The notes beneath the pieces are model-generated. The model had not been told where the DNA came from and did no database searches. It saw nothing but the letters and a program-made list of their open reading frames with translations. A stretch of DNA of 64,000 nucleotides from Methylobacterium sp. B4 (lineage in GTDB: Bacteria > Pseudomonadota > Alphaproteobacteria > Rhizobiales > Beijerinckiaceae). How positions within the stretch are numbered: the stretch's first letter is position 1; each line of letters opens with the position of its first letter. The stretch is from NCBI RefSeq assembly GCF_003201865.1, contig NZ_QJJJ01000001.1, positions 62,001 to 126,000 on the forward strand, written 5' to 3'. Shown piece by piece: positions 27,348-35,614 of the stretch. A program made the position numbers and the translations under genes.

Positions 27348-27938
27348 ATGACGCAGGAAGACGTTCTCGAAGAATTTCGCTCCGCGGGCGCGCTGCTGCA
27401 GGGGCACTTCATCCTGAGTTCCGGGCTGCGCTCGCCCACCTTCCTGCAGAAGATGACGATCTTCTCCGACCCGGCCCGGACCGAGCGTCTCTGCCGGGCC
27501 CTGGCCGAGGCGATCGCGGCGCGCTTCGGCCGGATCGACATCGTGGTCTCGCCGGCCATCGGCGGCATCATTCCCGGCTACGAGACCGCCCGCCATCTCG
27601 GCGCCAAGGCGATCTTCGTCGAGCGCGACCCCGGCGGTCCCTTCACCCTGCGCCGCGGCTTCTCGATCCCCGCCGGCACCCGCGCGGTCATCGTCGAGGA
27701 CATCGTCACGACCGGGCTCTCGGCCCGGGAATGCCTCGCCTCCCTCACGGACGAGGCCGGCGAGGTGGTCGGCGCAGCCTGCCTGATCGACCGCTCGGGT
27801 GGGCGCGGCGAGATCGGTCTGCCGCTCCTTTCGCTCGTCACCCTCGACATCCCGACCTATTCCCCCGATGCCCTGCCGCCGGAACTCGCGGCGATCCCGC
27901 CGGTCAAGCCGGGCAGCCGCGCGCTGCCGAAGCCGTGA
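27348..27938 (+). CDS. pyrE: Orotate phosphoribosyltransferase
   Basis: A 196-residue enzyme making orotidine 5'-monophosphate from orotate and [40 protein letters not shown] and the PRPP loop [14 protein letters not shown] are present. The last is the usual VEDVxTTGxS signature. The ATG at 27348 follows AGCGGAC. rpoZ-rsh-pyrE is a common alphaproteobacterial order; acpS and lepB, which often come next, are absent here. Confidence 0.93.
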   Translation: MTQEDVLEEFRSAGALLQGHFILSSGLRSPTFLQKMTIFSDPARTERLCRALAEAIAARFGRIDIVVSPAIGGIIPGYETARHLGAKAIFVERDPGGPFTLRRGFSIPAGTRAVIVEDIVTTGLSARECLASLTDEAGEVVGAACLIDRSGGRGEIGLPLLSLVTLDIPTYSPDALPPELAAIPPVKPGSRALPKP

Positions 27939-28540
27939 CCCCTCTCACGGATCGTCGCGCCGGTCCGGCCTCTGGTCGGCATGCCTGCGACACGTCGAGG
28001 CGTCGGCGGGATCTGAAAATCAGTTTTCCACTCCACGCAGCCTTCGTCGCAAAGCGCCTGCTGCGCCGTCGTGTTCGAAGGAGAGTGTTCGAGGGTTGGG
28101 CGCTTTGTGAAGTTGAGTTAACCTGAGGTAAATATTTTCATATAGAAGTTGATCGCTTGCCTGTGTCGCAACTATTGCGGCAGTGCCGAAAATCCTAAAG
28201 TGTTCTTTCCAGCGTACGGCATGATCTTGCGATCCCGCCGCTAACACTCTGGTTCGATCTGGGCCCGTGCTTGACAGGATAGGTTGGCTCCGTCACGAAA
28301 GACGGATAGGGCCGTCGCCTGTGCGGGTGCGCTCGCTTCGCGCCCGTTTGAGCCGCTCCCGTTTGAGGCGGCCACAAACCCTCCGAACACAAGCGCGCCT
28401 GCACGAACGAAGGCTGCTAGCGTTGGATGGTTCGGTTTTGCACGGGTCCGTGCAGAACCCGGATCTTCGATTTCATGAACCGCTTCTATTCCTAAATTGG
28501 CAAGAGCAGTTTCTTTCAGCTTCAAAATACGGATCATTCA
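27939..28540. other. 602-bp gene-free region, locally AT-richer than its surroundings
   Basis: No convincing gene. Around 28110-28150 the sequence is markedly AT-richer. It contains TTAA-N7-TAAA (28118-28132), one mismatch from a CtrA box. TTGACA occurs at 28271 without a good -10 partner. A minus-strand open frame (28241-28537, 98 codons) has one possible hydrophobic segment but no Shine-Dalgarno site and no family match. The region presumably carries the promoter of the NYN gene, perhaps with an undescribed small RNA. Confidence 0.5.
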
Positions 28541-29197
28541 ATGCCCGATAAGCAACGCACCGCGATTTTCATCGACGGTGCAAACCTGTACGCCACCACG
28601 AAGGCGCTCGGTTTCGACATCGATTACAAGCGGCTTCTCAAGGATTTCCAGAACCGCGATAATCTGATCAGGGCGTTCTATTATACTGCCATGATCGAAG
28701 ACCAAGAGTATTCTTCGATCCGTCCGCTGATCGACTGGCTCGATTACAATGGTTACCGCGTGGTGACCAAGCCTGTGAAGGAGTTCACCGACTCCGCCGG
28801 GCGCCGCAAGATCAAGGGCAACATGGATATCGAGCTCGCGATCGACGCGCTCGAACTCGCCCCCTACATCGATCACATGGTTCTGTTCTCCGGCGACGGC
28901 GATTTCCGCTCCCTGGTGGAGGCGATCCAGCGCCGGGGCGTGCGCGTCTCCGTGGTCTCGACCATCCAGACGCAGCCCGCGATGATCGCCGACGACCTGC
29001 GCCGTCAGGCGGACGAGTTCGTCGATCTTGCCCATCTCGCGGCCCGCATCGGGCGCGATCCGAGCGAGCGGCCCGTCCGTGCACCCGGCGAGGGGCCGCG
29101 CCGCGATTTCGCCGAGCGGGCACCGCGTTCCAATCCCGGCCTGGAAAGCCGCTACGGCATCCGTCCCGGTGCCTCCGAGGAAGAGCCGGAGGGCTGA
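28541..29197 (+). CDS. NYN-domain (LabA/DUF88-like) putative nuclease
   Basis: A 218-residue protein with a PIN-like NYN domain. Conserved acidic residues occur in AIFIDGANLY, KGNMDIELAIDALE and LFSGDGDFRSLVEAI, followed by RRGVRVSVVS. The family is expected to be metal-dependent RNases. The last 50 residues are Arg/Pro/Glu-rich and probably disordered. A NYN gene next to smpB, dapA and rpoZ-rsh is common in Hyphomicrobiales, so this belongs to the core neighbourhood. The ATG at 28541 begins at the domain edge. Confidence 0.9.
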   Translation: MPDKQRTAIFIDGANLYATTKALGFDIDYKRLLKDFQNRDNLIRAFYYTAMIEDQEYSSIRPLIDWLDYNGYRVVTKPVKEFTDSAGRRKIKGNMDIELAIDALELAPYIDHMVLFSGDGDFRSLVEAIQRRGVRVSVVSTIQTQPAMIADDLRRQADEFVDLAHLAARIGRDPSERPVRAPGEGPRRDFAERAPRSNPGLESRYGIRPGASEEEPEG

Positions 29198-29243
29198 GCG
29201 GGACACCGCTGCCCCGATCGCGATGACGGGAGAATGACCCTCA

Positions 29244-29339
29244 CCGTCATTGCGAGGCGAAGCCGTGGCGACCCAGAGCGCCGTGCCATCCGGAAAGGTC
29301 GCGCGCCTGGATCGCTTCGCACGCGCTCGCGATGACGGT
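29244..29339. repeat. Interspersed 96-bp palindromic repeat, copy 1
   Basis: The ends are 13-bp inverted repeats with one mismatch: CCGTCATTGCGAG at the left and CTCGCGATGACGG at the right. GCGAAGCCGTGG and CCTGGATCGCTTC inside form an imperfect long hairpin. The reverse complement of 58125-58217 matches it along its whole length. A fragment (GATCGCGATGACGG) also lies at 29216-29229, just upstream. It lies in the gap after the NYN gene stop. Confidence 0.85.
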
Positions 29340-29377
29340 GGCGCAGGCTTGAGCCTCCAACCAAACCCGGAACGGTC

Positions 29378-29851
29378 TCAGCCCTTGTCCCGCATCAGCC
29401 GGGCCTTGTCGCGCTCCCAGTCGCGCTGCTTGACGCTCTCGCGCTTGTCGTGGAGCTGCTTGCCCTTGCCGAGCCCTAGCTCGACCTTCGCCCGGCCCTT
29501 GTCGTTGAAGTAGATCTTCAGCGGGATCACCGTGTAGCCCTGGCGCTGGGTCGCGCCGATCAGCTTGTTGATCTGGCGCCGGTGCAGCAGCAGGCGGCGG
29601 GGCCGCTTGGTGTCGTGGTTGAAGCGGTTCGCCTCGAGGTATTCCGGAATGTAGGCGTTGAACAGCATCAGGTCGTTGCCCGACGGCCCGGCATAGGATT
29701 CGCCGATCGTCGCCTTGCCGCCGCGCAGGGATTTCACCTCGGTGCCGGTCAGCGCGATGCCGGCCTCGAACGTGTCCTCGATCGTGTAGTGGTAGCGGGC
29801 GGAGCGGTTGTCGGCGACGACGCGCCGGCCGGGTTCGGGTTTGGGTGCCAT
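29378..29851 (-). CDS. smpB: SsrA-binding protein
   Basis: A 157-residue tmRNA-binding protein needed for trans-translation. The beta-barrel core has [26 protein letters not shown] and NAYIPEY; the basic tail [22 protein letters not shown] is complete. The ATG at 29851 gives the standard length. It follows dapA by 99 bp on the same strand, a conserved pair. The tmRNA gene itself is not in the window. Confidence 0.95.
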   Translation of the reverse strand: MAPKPEPGRRVVADNRSARYHYTIEDTFEAGIALTGTEVKSLRGGKATIGESYAGPSGNDLMLFNAYIPEYLEANRFNHDTKRPRRLLLHRRQINKLIGATQRQGYTVIPLKIYFNDKGRAKVELGLGKGKQLHDKRESVKQRDWERDKARLMRDKG

Positions 29852-29907
29852 TCGTCTTCAGGTTCGCGGTCGGGCGGCGGCTCCTCGATATGGGGACCGC
29901 CGCGGGC

Positions 29908-29929
29908 TCCGGCGAGGCTTCTCGCCGGA
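29908..29929. other. Hairpin between dapA and smpB
   Basis: TCCGGCGAG, loop GCTT, CTCGCCGGA: perfect 9-bp stem, 21 bases after the dapA stop in the direction of transcription. No U-run follows on the minus strand, so it is more likely a processing or stability element than a terminator. Confidence 0.4.
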
Positions 29930-29950
29930 TCTCCTCGGATCGGGCCGGCG

Positions 29951-30841
29951 CTAGATCAAGCCGGCATGCGCCAGCGCGGCGTCGACCGCCCGGCGGCAGC
30001 CCTCGGTCGCCGGCACCAGCGGCAGGCGCACCTCCTCCGACATCAGCCCGAGGCGCGAGAGCGCGTACTTGGCCGGCACCGGGTTCGATTCGTAGAACAT
30101 CTGCACGTGCAGCGGCATCAGCCGGTCCTGGATCGCGAGCGCCTTGGCGTAGTCGCCCTTGAGCGTCGCCTCCTGAAGGTCGGCGCAGAGCCGGGGCGCG
30201 ACATTCGAGACCACGGAGATGCAGCCGACGCCGCCATGGGCGTTGAAGCCGAGCGCCGTCGCATCTTCGCCAGAAAGCTGGATGAAGTCTTCTCCCAAAG
30301 CCTGCCGCTGGAGGCTGACGCGGTCGATCTTGGCCGTGGCATCCTTCACGCCGGCGATGTTCTTCAATTCGAACAGGCGCTTCATGGTGTCGACGCTCAT
30401 GTCGACCACGGAGCGGCCGGGAATGTTGTAGATGATGATCGGGATGCCGACGGCGTCGTTCACCGCCTTGAAGTGGGCGTACATCCCCTCCTGCGTCGGC
30501 TTGTTGTAGTAGGGCGTGACGGTGAGCACCGCATCTGCCCCGACGCTCTCGGCATGACGCGCCCGCGCGACGGCCTCTCGCGTCGAGTTCGAGCCGGCGC
30601 CTGCGATCACCGGCACACGGCCGGCGGCTTCCGCGACGCAAACCTCGACGACGCGGTCGTGCTCGATGTGGCTCAGCGTCGGGCTCTCGCCCGTGGTGCC
30701 GGTCGGCACCAGCGCGTGGGTGCCCTGCTCGATCTGCCAGTTCACGAATTTCCGGAAGGCCGATTCGTCGAACTCACCGTCGCGGAAGGGGGTCGCGAGC
30801 GCGGTCATCGAGCCGCGAAGGCGGGCGTGCGTATCGGTCAT
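29951..30841 (-). CDS. dapA: 4-hydroxy-tetrahydrodipicolinate synthase
   Basis: A 296-residue enzyme condensing pyruvate with aspartate semialdehyde, entering lysine and diaminopimelate synthesis. The Schiff-base lysine is K166 (IAGVKDAT), the proton-relay Tyr is Y138 (IIYNIPGR), and GTTGESPTL is the substrate loop. The ATG at 30841 gives the normal length. It is divergent from the transglycosylase gene across about 180 bp and precedes smpB. Confidence 0.95.
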   Translation of the reverse strand: MTDTHARLRGSMTALATPFRDGEFDESAFRKFVNWQIEQGTHALVPTGTTGESPTLSHIEHDRVVEVCVAEAAGRVPVIAGAGSNSTREAVARARHAESVGADAVLTVTPYYNKPTQEGMYAHFKAVNDAVGIPIIIYNIPGRSVVDMSVDTMKRLFELKNIAGVKDATAKIDRVSLQRQALGEDFIQLSGEDATALGFNAHGGVGCISVVSNVAPRLCADLQEATLKGDYAKALAIQDRLMPLHVQMFYESNPVPAKYALSRLGLMSEEVRLPLVPATEGCRRAVDAALAHAGLI

Positions 30842-30962
30842 CCTGGCGTTCCCGGCCGTTCTTCTTGCCTGCGTCTGGCACGTCCCGGCGGCCTCGGCCG
30901 CAGGCGGGACGGGCGAGACATAGGCCCTCCCCCGTCCGCGCGCAAACGCTTCGCTTGCGCAG

Positions 30963-30978
30963 TTAATGCCATCTTAAC
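30963..30978 (+). promoter_or_regulatory. Candidate CtrA box upstream of the lytic transglycosylase gene
   Basis: TTAA-TGCCATC-TTAAC is an exact match to the alphaproteobacterial CtrA consensus TTAA-N7-TTAA. It lies 47 bases before the start codon. A further TTAA half-site is at 30994-30997, and GAGTC, a CcrM (GANTC) methylation site, at 31010-31014. Confidence 0.6.
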
Positions 30979-31024
30979 GGACTTGGGCCGAGCTTAAGGC
31001 TTGGCCTCCGAGTCGGGGTGTCTG

Positions 31025-33355
31025 ATGACCAAGGCGTTGCCCGCCCGCTCCCTGCCCCTCCTCCTCGGGCTCGCATTGTCCGGCAGCGCGATGCTGGCCG
31101 GGCCCGGCGCCGCCATCGAGCCGCGCAACCCGCAGCCGGCTTCGGCGCCCGCCGCCCCGGCGAGCGACGCCACCGCCCCCGCCGCCCGGGTGAACGACGC
31201 CCAGAGCCCCGCCGCCGACCCGGTCGCCGCCGATGCGTTGCGCCTCGATCCGAGCGCGAGCGAGGCCGCCGCTGACACCCCGCTGCCGGCGGCCGCCGCG
31301 GCCTACGCCTCGACCGAGGGCGATGCTGCGGTCGCCTTCCCGCTGCCCGATGCGGGCGTCTCGCCCGCCGCCCCCTCCCCCGAGGTGCCCGACCCGGGCC
31401 GGCCGGTCGTCTCCGGGCAGACCGATCTCGGACAGCTGCGTCAGGCGATCGATCTCTACCGCAAGGGCAAGGCCACCGACGGCGACCGGCTCGCCGAGAC
31501 CTTCACGGACCCGGCCGCCCGGGCGCTGCTCGAATGGGTGGCGATCCGTGCCGGCGCCGCGATCAGCTTCGAGCGGGTCGTCGCCTTCACCCGGAGCAAT
31601 CCCGACTGGCCGGCGGGCCCGCTGCTGCGGCGGCGCGCCGAGGAGCGGCTGCTCTCCGAGAAGAAGAGCCCGGCCGTGGTGCGGGCCTACTTCGCCAGCG
31701 CCAAGCCCCAGAGCGCTCCCGGCAAGTTCGCCCTGGCGCTGGCCCTGCGCGCCGACGGGCTCGACGCGGACGCGACCGACCTCGTGCGCGACCTGTGGCG
31801 GGAGGAGAGCTTCGGGCGCAGCCTGGAAGCCAAGGTCACGGACGCCTTCCCCGGCCTGCTCACCGTGGTCGATCACCGCTACCGGATGGAGCGCGCCCTC
31901 TTGAAGGAGGATTGGGTCACGGCCGCCCGCGCCGCGGACTATGCCGGCGGCTCCTATGGCAGCCTTGTGCGCGCCCGCCGCGCCGTACAGGGCAAGAAGG
32001 GGGGCGCCTCGGCGCTCGCCGCGGTGCCGCCGTCGCTGCGCAACGATTCCTCCTACCTGCTCTCGCGGGCGCAGTTCTTCCGCCGTGCCGACAAGACCGA
32101 GGAGGCGGCCAAGGTCCTGCTCGCCGCGCCCACCAACCCCGACGTCATCGTGGACGGGGACACGTGGTGGGTCGAGCGCCGCATCGTCGCCCGCAAGCTG
32201 ATGGATGCGGGCGATGCCAAGACCGCCTACGCCGTGAGCGCCGCCCATTCCGCGCGGCTGGCTGAGAAGCGCATCGAGGCCGAGTTCCACGCCGGCTGGA
32301 TCGCCCTGCGCTTCATGGCCGATCCGGCCGCGGCCGAGCGGCACTTCGCCCAGGCCGCGTCCGTCGCCGAGACGCCGATCTCGCTGGCGCGCGCCGCCTA
32401 CTGGCAGGGCCGCGCAGCCGAGGCTGCGGGCAAGGCCGCCGAGGCCAAGGGCTTCTACGAGCGCGCCGCGCTCCAGCCCATCGCCTATTACGGCCAGCTC
32501 GCCCGCGCCCGGCTCGGCCAGCACAGCCTGCCCCTGCGCCAGGCGGCGGTGCTGAGTTCGACGGCCCGGGCCGCCTTCGACGATCGGCTGTTCGTGCGCG
32601 GCCTGAAGCTGCTCGCCGCGGCCTCGCTGAAGGAACTGGCCCTGCCGCTCTACATCGACGCGGCCCGCTTCCTCACCGACGAGGCACAGGTCAACGCGCT
32701 CGGCGAGGCGGCGGTGGAGGCGCGCGACGCGCGGGCGCTGGTGGCCATCGGCAAGCTCGCCACGCAGCGCGGGCTGGCGCTCGACACCCACGCCTACCCC
32801 ACCCTCGGCATCCCCGATTACGAGACCTTCACGGCGGTGCCGCAGGTCGAGCGGGCGATGGTGTTCGCCATCGCGCGGCAGGAGAGCCAGTTCGATCCCC
32901 GCGCCCAGTCCGGCGTCGGCGCGCGCGGCCTGATGCAGATGATGCCGGCGACCGCCCAGCGGACGGCCAAGCGCGTCTCGACGGGCTACGACACCGACCG
33001 GCTCACCAGCGATCCCGCCTACAACGCCCGCCTCGGCCAGGCCCATCTCGGTGAGCTGATGGAGGACTGGAAGGGCTCCTACATCCTTGCCTTCGCCTCC
33101 TACAACGCGGGCGGCGGCAACGTGAAGAAGTGGGTCGATGCCTACGGTGACCCGCGCCGGCCCGATGTCGATCCGATCGACTGGGTGGAGCGCATCCCCT
33201 TCACCGAGACGCGCAACTACGTGCAGCGGGTGATGGAGAACCTGCAGGTCTACCGCAATCGGCTGGACGGCAAGAGCGCGCTGATGATCGAGCGCGACTT
33301 TGCCCGCGGCGTCCGCGCCGCCGTGAGCGCGGAGGCGCAGCCGGTCAGGCCTTAG
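31025..33355 (+). CDS. Soluble lytic murein transglycosylase (Slt70-like)
   Basis: A 776-residue exported peptidoglycan lyase. A signal peptide (LPLLLGLALSGSAMLAGPGAA) is followed by about 110 Ala/Pro-rich residues. A long alpha-helical superhelix, including TPISLARAAYWQGRAAEAAGK, precedes the SLT domain. The catalytic glutamate is E620 in ARQESQFDPRAQSGVGARGLMQMMP; the later SYNAGGGNVKKW is the second family motif. The ATG at 31025 starts the signal peptide. The stop overlaps the convergent HD gene by 4 bp. The upstream CtrA-like box suggests cell-cycle control. Confidence 0.9.
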   Translation: MTKALPARSLPLLLGLALSGSAMLAGPGAAIEPRNPQPASAPAAPASDATAPAARVNDAQSPAADPVAADALRLDPSASEAAADTPLPAAAAAYASTEGDAAVAFPLPDAGVSPAAPSPEVPDPGRPVVSGQTDLGQLRQAIDLYRKGKATDGDRLAETFTDPAARALLEWVAIRAGAAISFERVVAFTRSNPDWPAGPLLRRRAEERLLSEKKSPAVVRAYFASAKPQSAPGKFALALALRADGLDADATDLVRDLWREESFGRSLEAKVTDAFPGLLTVVDHRYRMERALLKEDWVTAARAADYAGGSYGSLVRARRAVQGKKGGASALAAVPPSLRNDSSYLLSRAQFFRRADKTEEAAKVLLAAPTNPDVIVDGDTWWVERRIVARKLMDAGDAKTAYAVSAAHSARLAEKRIEAEFHAGWIALRFMADPAAAERHFAQAASVAETPISLARAAYWQGRAAEAAGKAAEAKGFYERAALQPIAYYGQLARARLGQHSLPLRQAAVLSSTARAAFDDRLFVRGLKLLAAASLKELALPLYIDAARFLTDEAQVNALGEAAVEARDARALVAIGKLATQRGLALDTHAYPTLGIPDYETFTAVPQVERAMVFAIARQESQFDPRAQSGVGARGLMQMMPATAQRTAKRVSTGYDTDRLTSDPAYNARLGQAHLGELMEDWKGSYILAFASYNAGGGNVKKWVDAYGDPRRPDVDPIDWVERIPFTETRNYVQRVMENLQVYRNRLDGKSALMIERDFARGVRAAVSAEAQPVRP

Positions 33356-33951
33356 GCGCCTTCCGCCGCGTAGTGGCGGCGGATCATCCCCTCGACATGG
33401 GGCAGCAGGCTCGGCGCGCCGCGCTCGACCACGGGAAGGTAGCGGGCGAGCACCTGTGCCAGCGTGAGACCGTTCTCGGCCCAGGTTCCGCCGCCGGTCA
33501 GCGTGTTGAGCAGCAGCGGCTGGAGCCGGTCGAGCATCTTGGCAAAACGCGCCTCGGCGGTCTCGACGGCCTCGAATTCCCGCCACAGCGCCAGGAAGCG
33601 GTCCCGCTGCGGGTCGGGGAGCAGCCCGAAGATGCGGTCGGCGGCCGCGGCCTCGATGAAGGCCAGGGCGGCGGCGTCGTAATGGCCGTGGATCGGCACG
33701 TCGCCGGCATCGATCTCGACGATGTCGTGCAGGAGCAGCATCGTCACGACCCGCCCGAGATCGATCCCCGGCGCGTGCTCGCCGAGCACGAGGGCGAACA
33801 TCGCGAGATGCCAGGAATGCTCGGCCGAGTTCTCCCGCCGCCCCTCCCCGATTGTCCGGTTCTGCCGCAGCACGGCCTTGAGCCCGTCGATCTCGGCCAG
33901 GAAAGCGAATTGGCGCCTCAAGCCGTCCACGTCGCCCGTCGTGTCGTCCAT
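33352..33951 (-). CDS. HD-domain nucleotidase (YfbR/HDDC2-like)
   Basis: A 199-residue protein with HD metal ligands: an early His in ENSAEHSWHLAMFAL, HD in LLLHDIVEIDAGD, and a later conserved Asp near FAKMLDRLQPLLLN. Relatives of this type dephosphorylate deoxynucleoside monophosphates. The ATG at 33951 is preferred; the frame continues upstream without similarity. It converges with the transglycosylase gene, the two stops overlapping by 4 bp. Confidence 0.87.
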   Translation of the reverse strand: MDDTTGDVDGLRRQFAFLAEIDGLKAVLRQNRTIGEGRRENSAEHSWHLAMFALVLGEHAPGIDLGRVVTMLLLHDIVEIDAGDVPIHGHYDAAALAFIEAAAADRIFGLLPDPQRDRFLALWREFEAVETAEARFAKMLDRLQPLLLNTLTGGGTWAENGLTLAQVLARYLPVVERGAPSLLPHVEGMIRRHYAAEGA

Positions 33952-34096
33952 GCCGAAGATCCCCTGATCGCGCGCCTGCCGCGGAACGGTTGAAGCCTTC
34001 CGCGCCGCCGGGCAAGCTGCCGCATCGGCGGCGTCCAACCGGCGACTTGCCCACAGGCACGGTCCCGCCGCTCTGGATCGTGCGGCGGGCACGGAT

Positions 34097-35401
34097 ATGG
34101 TTGCGCCCGCCATGCCCCCCACGGACACGCCCGCCGATCTCACTCTACGCGCCATCGAGGCCCGCTTCGTCGCGCGGGCGACTGAATCGGATGCGGGCGA
34201 GCGCGTCATCGCCGAGTTCTGCGAGGAACTGGTGGCGGCCGGTCTTCCGCTCTGGCGGCTCAGCTTGGCCGTGCCGGTCATCGATCCCCAATTCCGCGGC
34301 GCCAGCATCGCGTGGCGGCGCGGAGACGGCGTAGAGGTGTTCACCACGCTCCACGGCCCCGAGGGGGAGGATACGTATCTTCGCAGCCCCGTCGGTTGGC
34401 TGCACGCGGCCGGCGGCAGCTTCGTCGGCTGGCAACTGGAAGGCCCGGACGCCTTCCCGGACCTGCCGCTCCTGACCGAGCTGAGGCAGGCCGGCGCCAC
34501 CGAGTACCGGCTCCATCTGGCCGCCTTCGATCCGGGCACGGCGCTCGAAGGCGTCGGCATCTCGTTCGCCACCGACCGGGTCGGCGGCTTCAGCGAATCG
34601 GAGCGGGCGATGCTGGCCGGGCTGGTGCCCGTCATCGCCCTCGTCACGGCCAAGTTCAGCCTCTCGCACACCATGCGCGAGATGCTCGGCACCTATCTCG
34701 GGCCCGCCACGGGCGCCCGGGTGCTGGCCGGCGAGATGCGGCGCGGACAGAGCGCGGTGGTTCACGCCGCGATCCTGCTCGCGGACCTGCGCGGCTTCAC
34801 CGCCCTGGCGGATCGCGACGACCCGCTGAAGGTCGTGGGCTGGCTCGACGAGCATTTCGACGCGCTCGGCGATCCCGTCCAGCGCCACGGCGGCGAGATC
34901 TCGAAGTTCCTCGGAGACGGCTTCCTGGCGGTGTTTCCGGTGGCGGAGCCGGACGCCCTCGCCTGCCCCGCCTGCGCGGGAGCGCTCGGCGCGGCGCGGG
35001 AGGCGCTGACGCGGAACGCGGCCCTGAACCTCGCCCGCCGCCGCCGGGGCCTGCCGGGCCTGGAGGCCGACATCGTGCTCCATTACGGGCGCGTGGTCTC
35101 CGGCAATGTCGGCACCGACCGCCGCCTCGACTTCACGGTGATCGGCCGGGCGGTCAACGAGGCGAGCCGGATCGAGCGGCTCTGCGACGAGCTCGGCCGC
35201 TCGCTGCTCCTCTCGGAGGCCTTCGCCCGGCGCTGCGGCACGCCCGTAGTTCCGGTCGGCGAGTTCTCCCTGCGCGGCGTCGGGCGGGCGCAGCGGATCT
35301 GGGGACTCGCGGACGAGGCGGACGCGCCGCCCGGGTCAGGTCCGGCGCAGGGCGAGGCGGCCGAGTCCGCCGAGGACGCAGCCCACGAGATAGGCTCCTA
35401 G
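34097..35401 (+). CDS. Class III adenylate cyclase with N-terminal sensor region
   Basis: A 434-residue soluble cyclase. Residues 1-200 form a non-membrane sensory part of unknown fold. The catalytic domain is about 215-400, with both metal aspartates D230 (LLADLRGF) and D274 (FLGDGF). Adenine-recognising K270 and D345 and the transition-state pair N354 and R358 (AVNEASR) are present, so it should make cyclic AMP rather than cyclic GMP. ATG at 34097 or 34112 could start the protein. The last 66 bases overlap the convergent small membrane gene. Confidence 0.88.
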   Translation: MVAPAMPPTDTPADLTLRAIEARFVARATESDAGERVIAEFCEELVAAGLPLWRLSLAVPVIDPQFRGASIAWRRGDGVEVFTTLHGPEGEDTYLRSPVGWLHAAGGSFVGWQLEGPDAFPDLPLLTELRQAGATEYRLHLAAFDPGTALEGVGISFATDRVGGFSESERAMLAGLVPVIALVTAKFSLSHTMREMLGTYLGPATGARVLAGEMRRGQSAVVHAAILLADLRGFTALADRDDPLKVVGWLDEHFDALGDPVQRHGGEISKFLGDGFLAVFPVAEPDALACPACAGALGAAREALTRNAALNLARRRRGLPGLEADIVLHYGRVVSGNVGTDRRLDFTVIGRAVNEASRIERLCDELGRSLLLSEAFARRCGTPVVPVGEFSLRGVGRAQRIWGLADEADAPPGSGPAQGEAAESAEDAAHEIGS

Positions 35402-35614
35402 GATCAGCGCCCCGCTCTCGAGCCACAGGCCCCCGCGGCCCGGCACCGTGCCCGTCGCGGCCAGCCCGGCCAGGGCGGCGAGCCCGAGGAACAGCAGGCC
35501 GGCGCCGAGGCGGGCGGGGCGGCTGCGGGGCAAGCCGGTCAGGGCACCGACGACGAGGCCGAGTGCCAGGCTTGCGGTCAGCTCCGGCCAGAGCGATGTG
35601 GCGAGCGGAATCAC
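35336..35614 (-). CDS. Small three-helix membrane protein
   Basis: A 92-residue hydrophobic protein with three apparent helices (LTASLALGLVVGALTGL, LGAGLLFLGLAALAGLAA, SGALILGAYLVGCVLGGLG) and a short basic end. No family recognised. Its ATG overlaps the stop of the upstream OmpA-like gene as ATGA, so the two are translated together and may cooperate at the inner membrane. Its 3' end lies inside the convergent cyclase gene by 66 bases. Confidence 0.7.
   Translation of the reverse strand: MIPLATSLWPELTASLALGLVVGALTGLPRSRPARLGAGLLFLGLAALAGLAATGTVPGRGGLWLESGALILGAYLVGCVLGGLGRLALRRT

Noticed and set aside
28241..28537. 98-codon minus-strand open frame in the gap before the NYN gene
   Set aside because: No ribosome-binding site, no family similarity and a composition like shadow frames; retained only as a note on the gap.
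29852..29950. tmRNA gene near smpB
   Set aside because: The 99-bp gap is too short and lacks an ANDENYA-type tag sequence or tRNA-like ends.
30974..34060. A 1028-codon minus-strand open frame over the transglycosylase
   Set aside because: Shadow frame; catalytic SLT motifs are on the plus strand.
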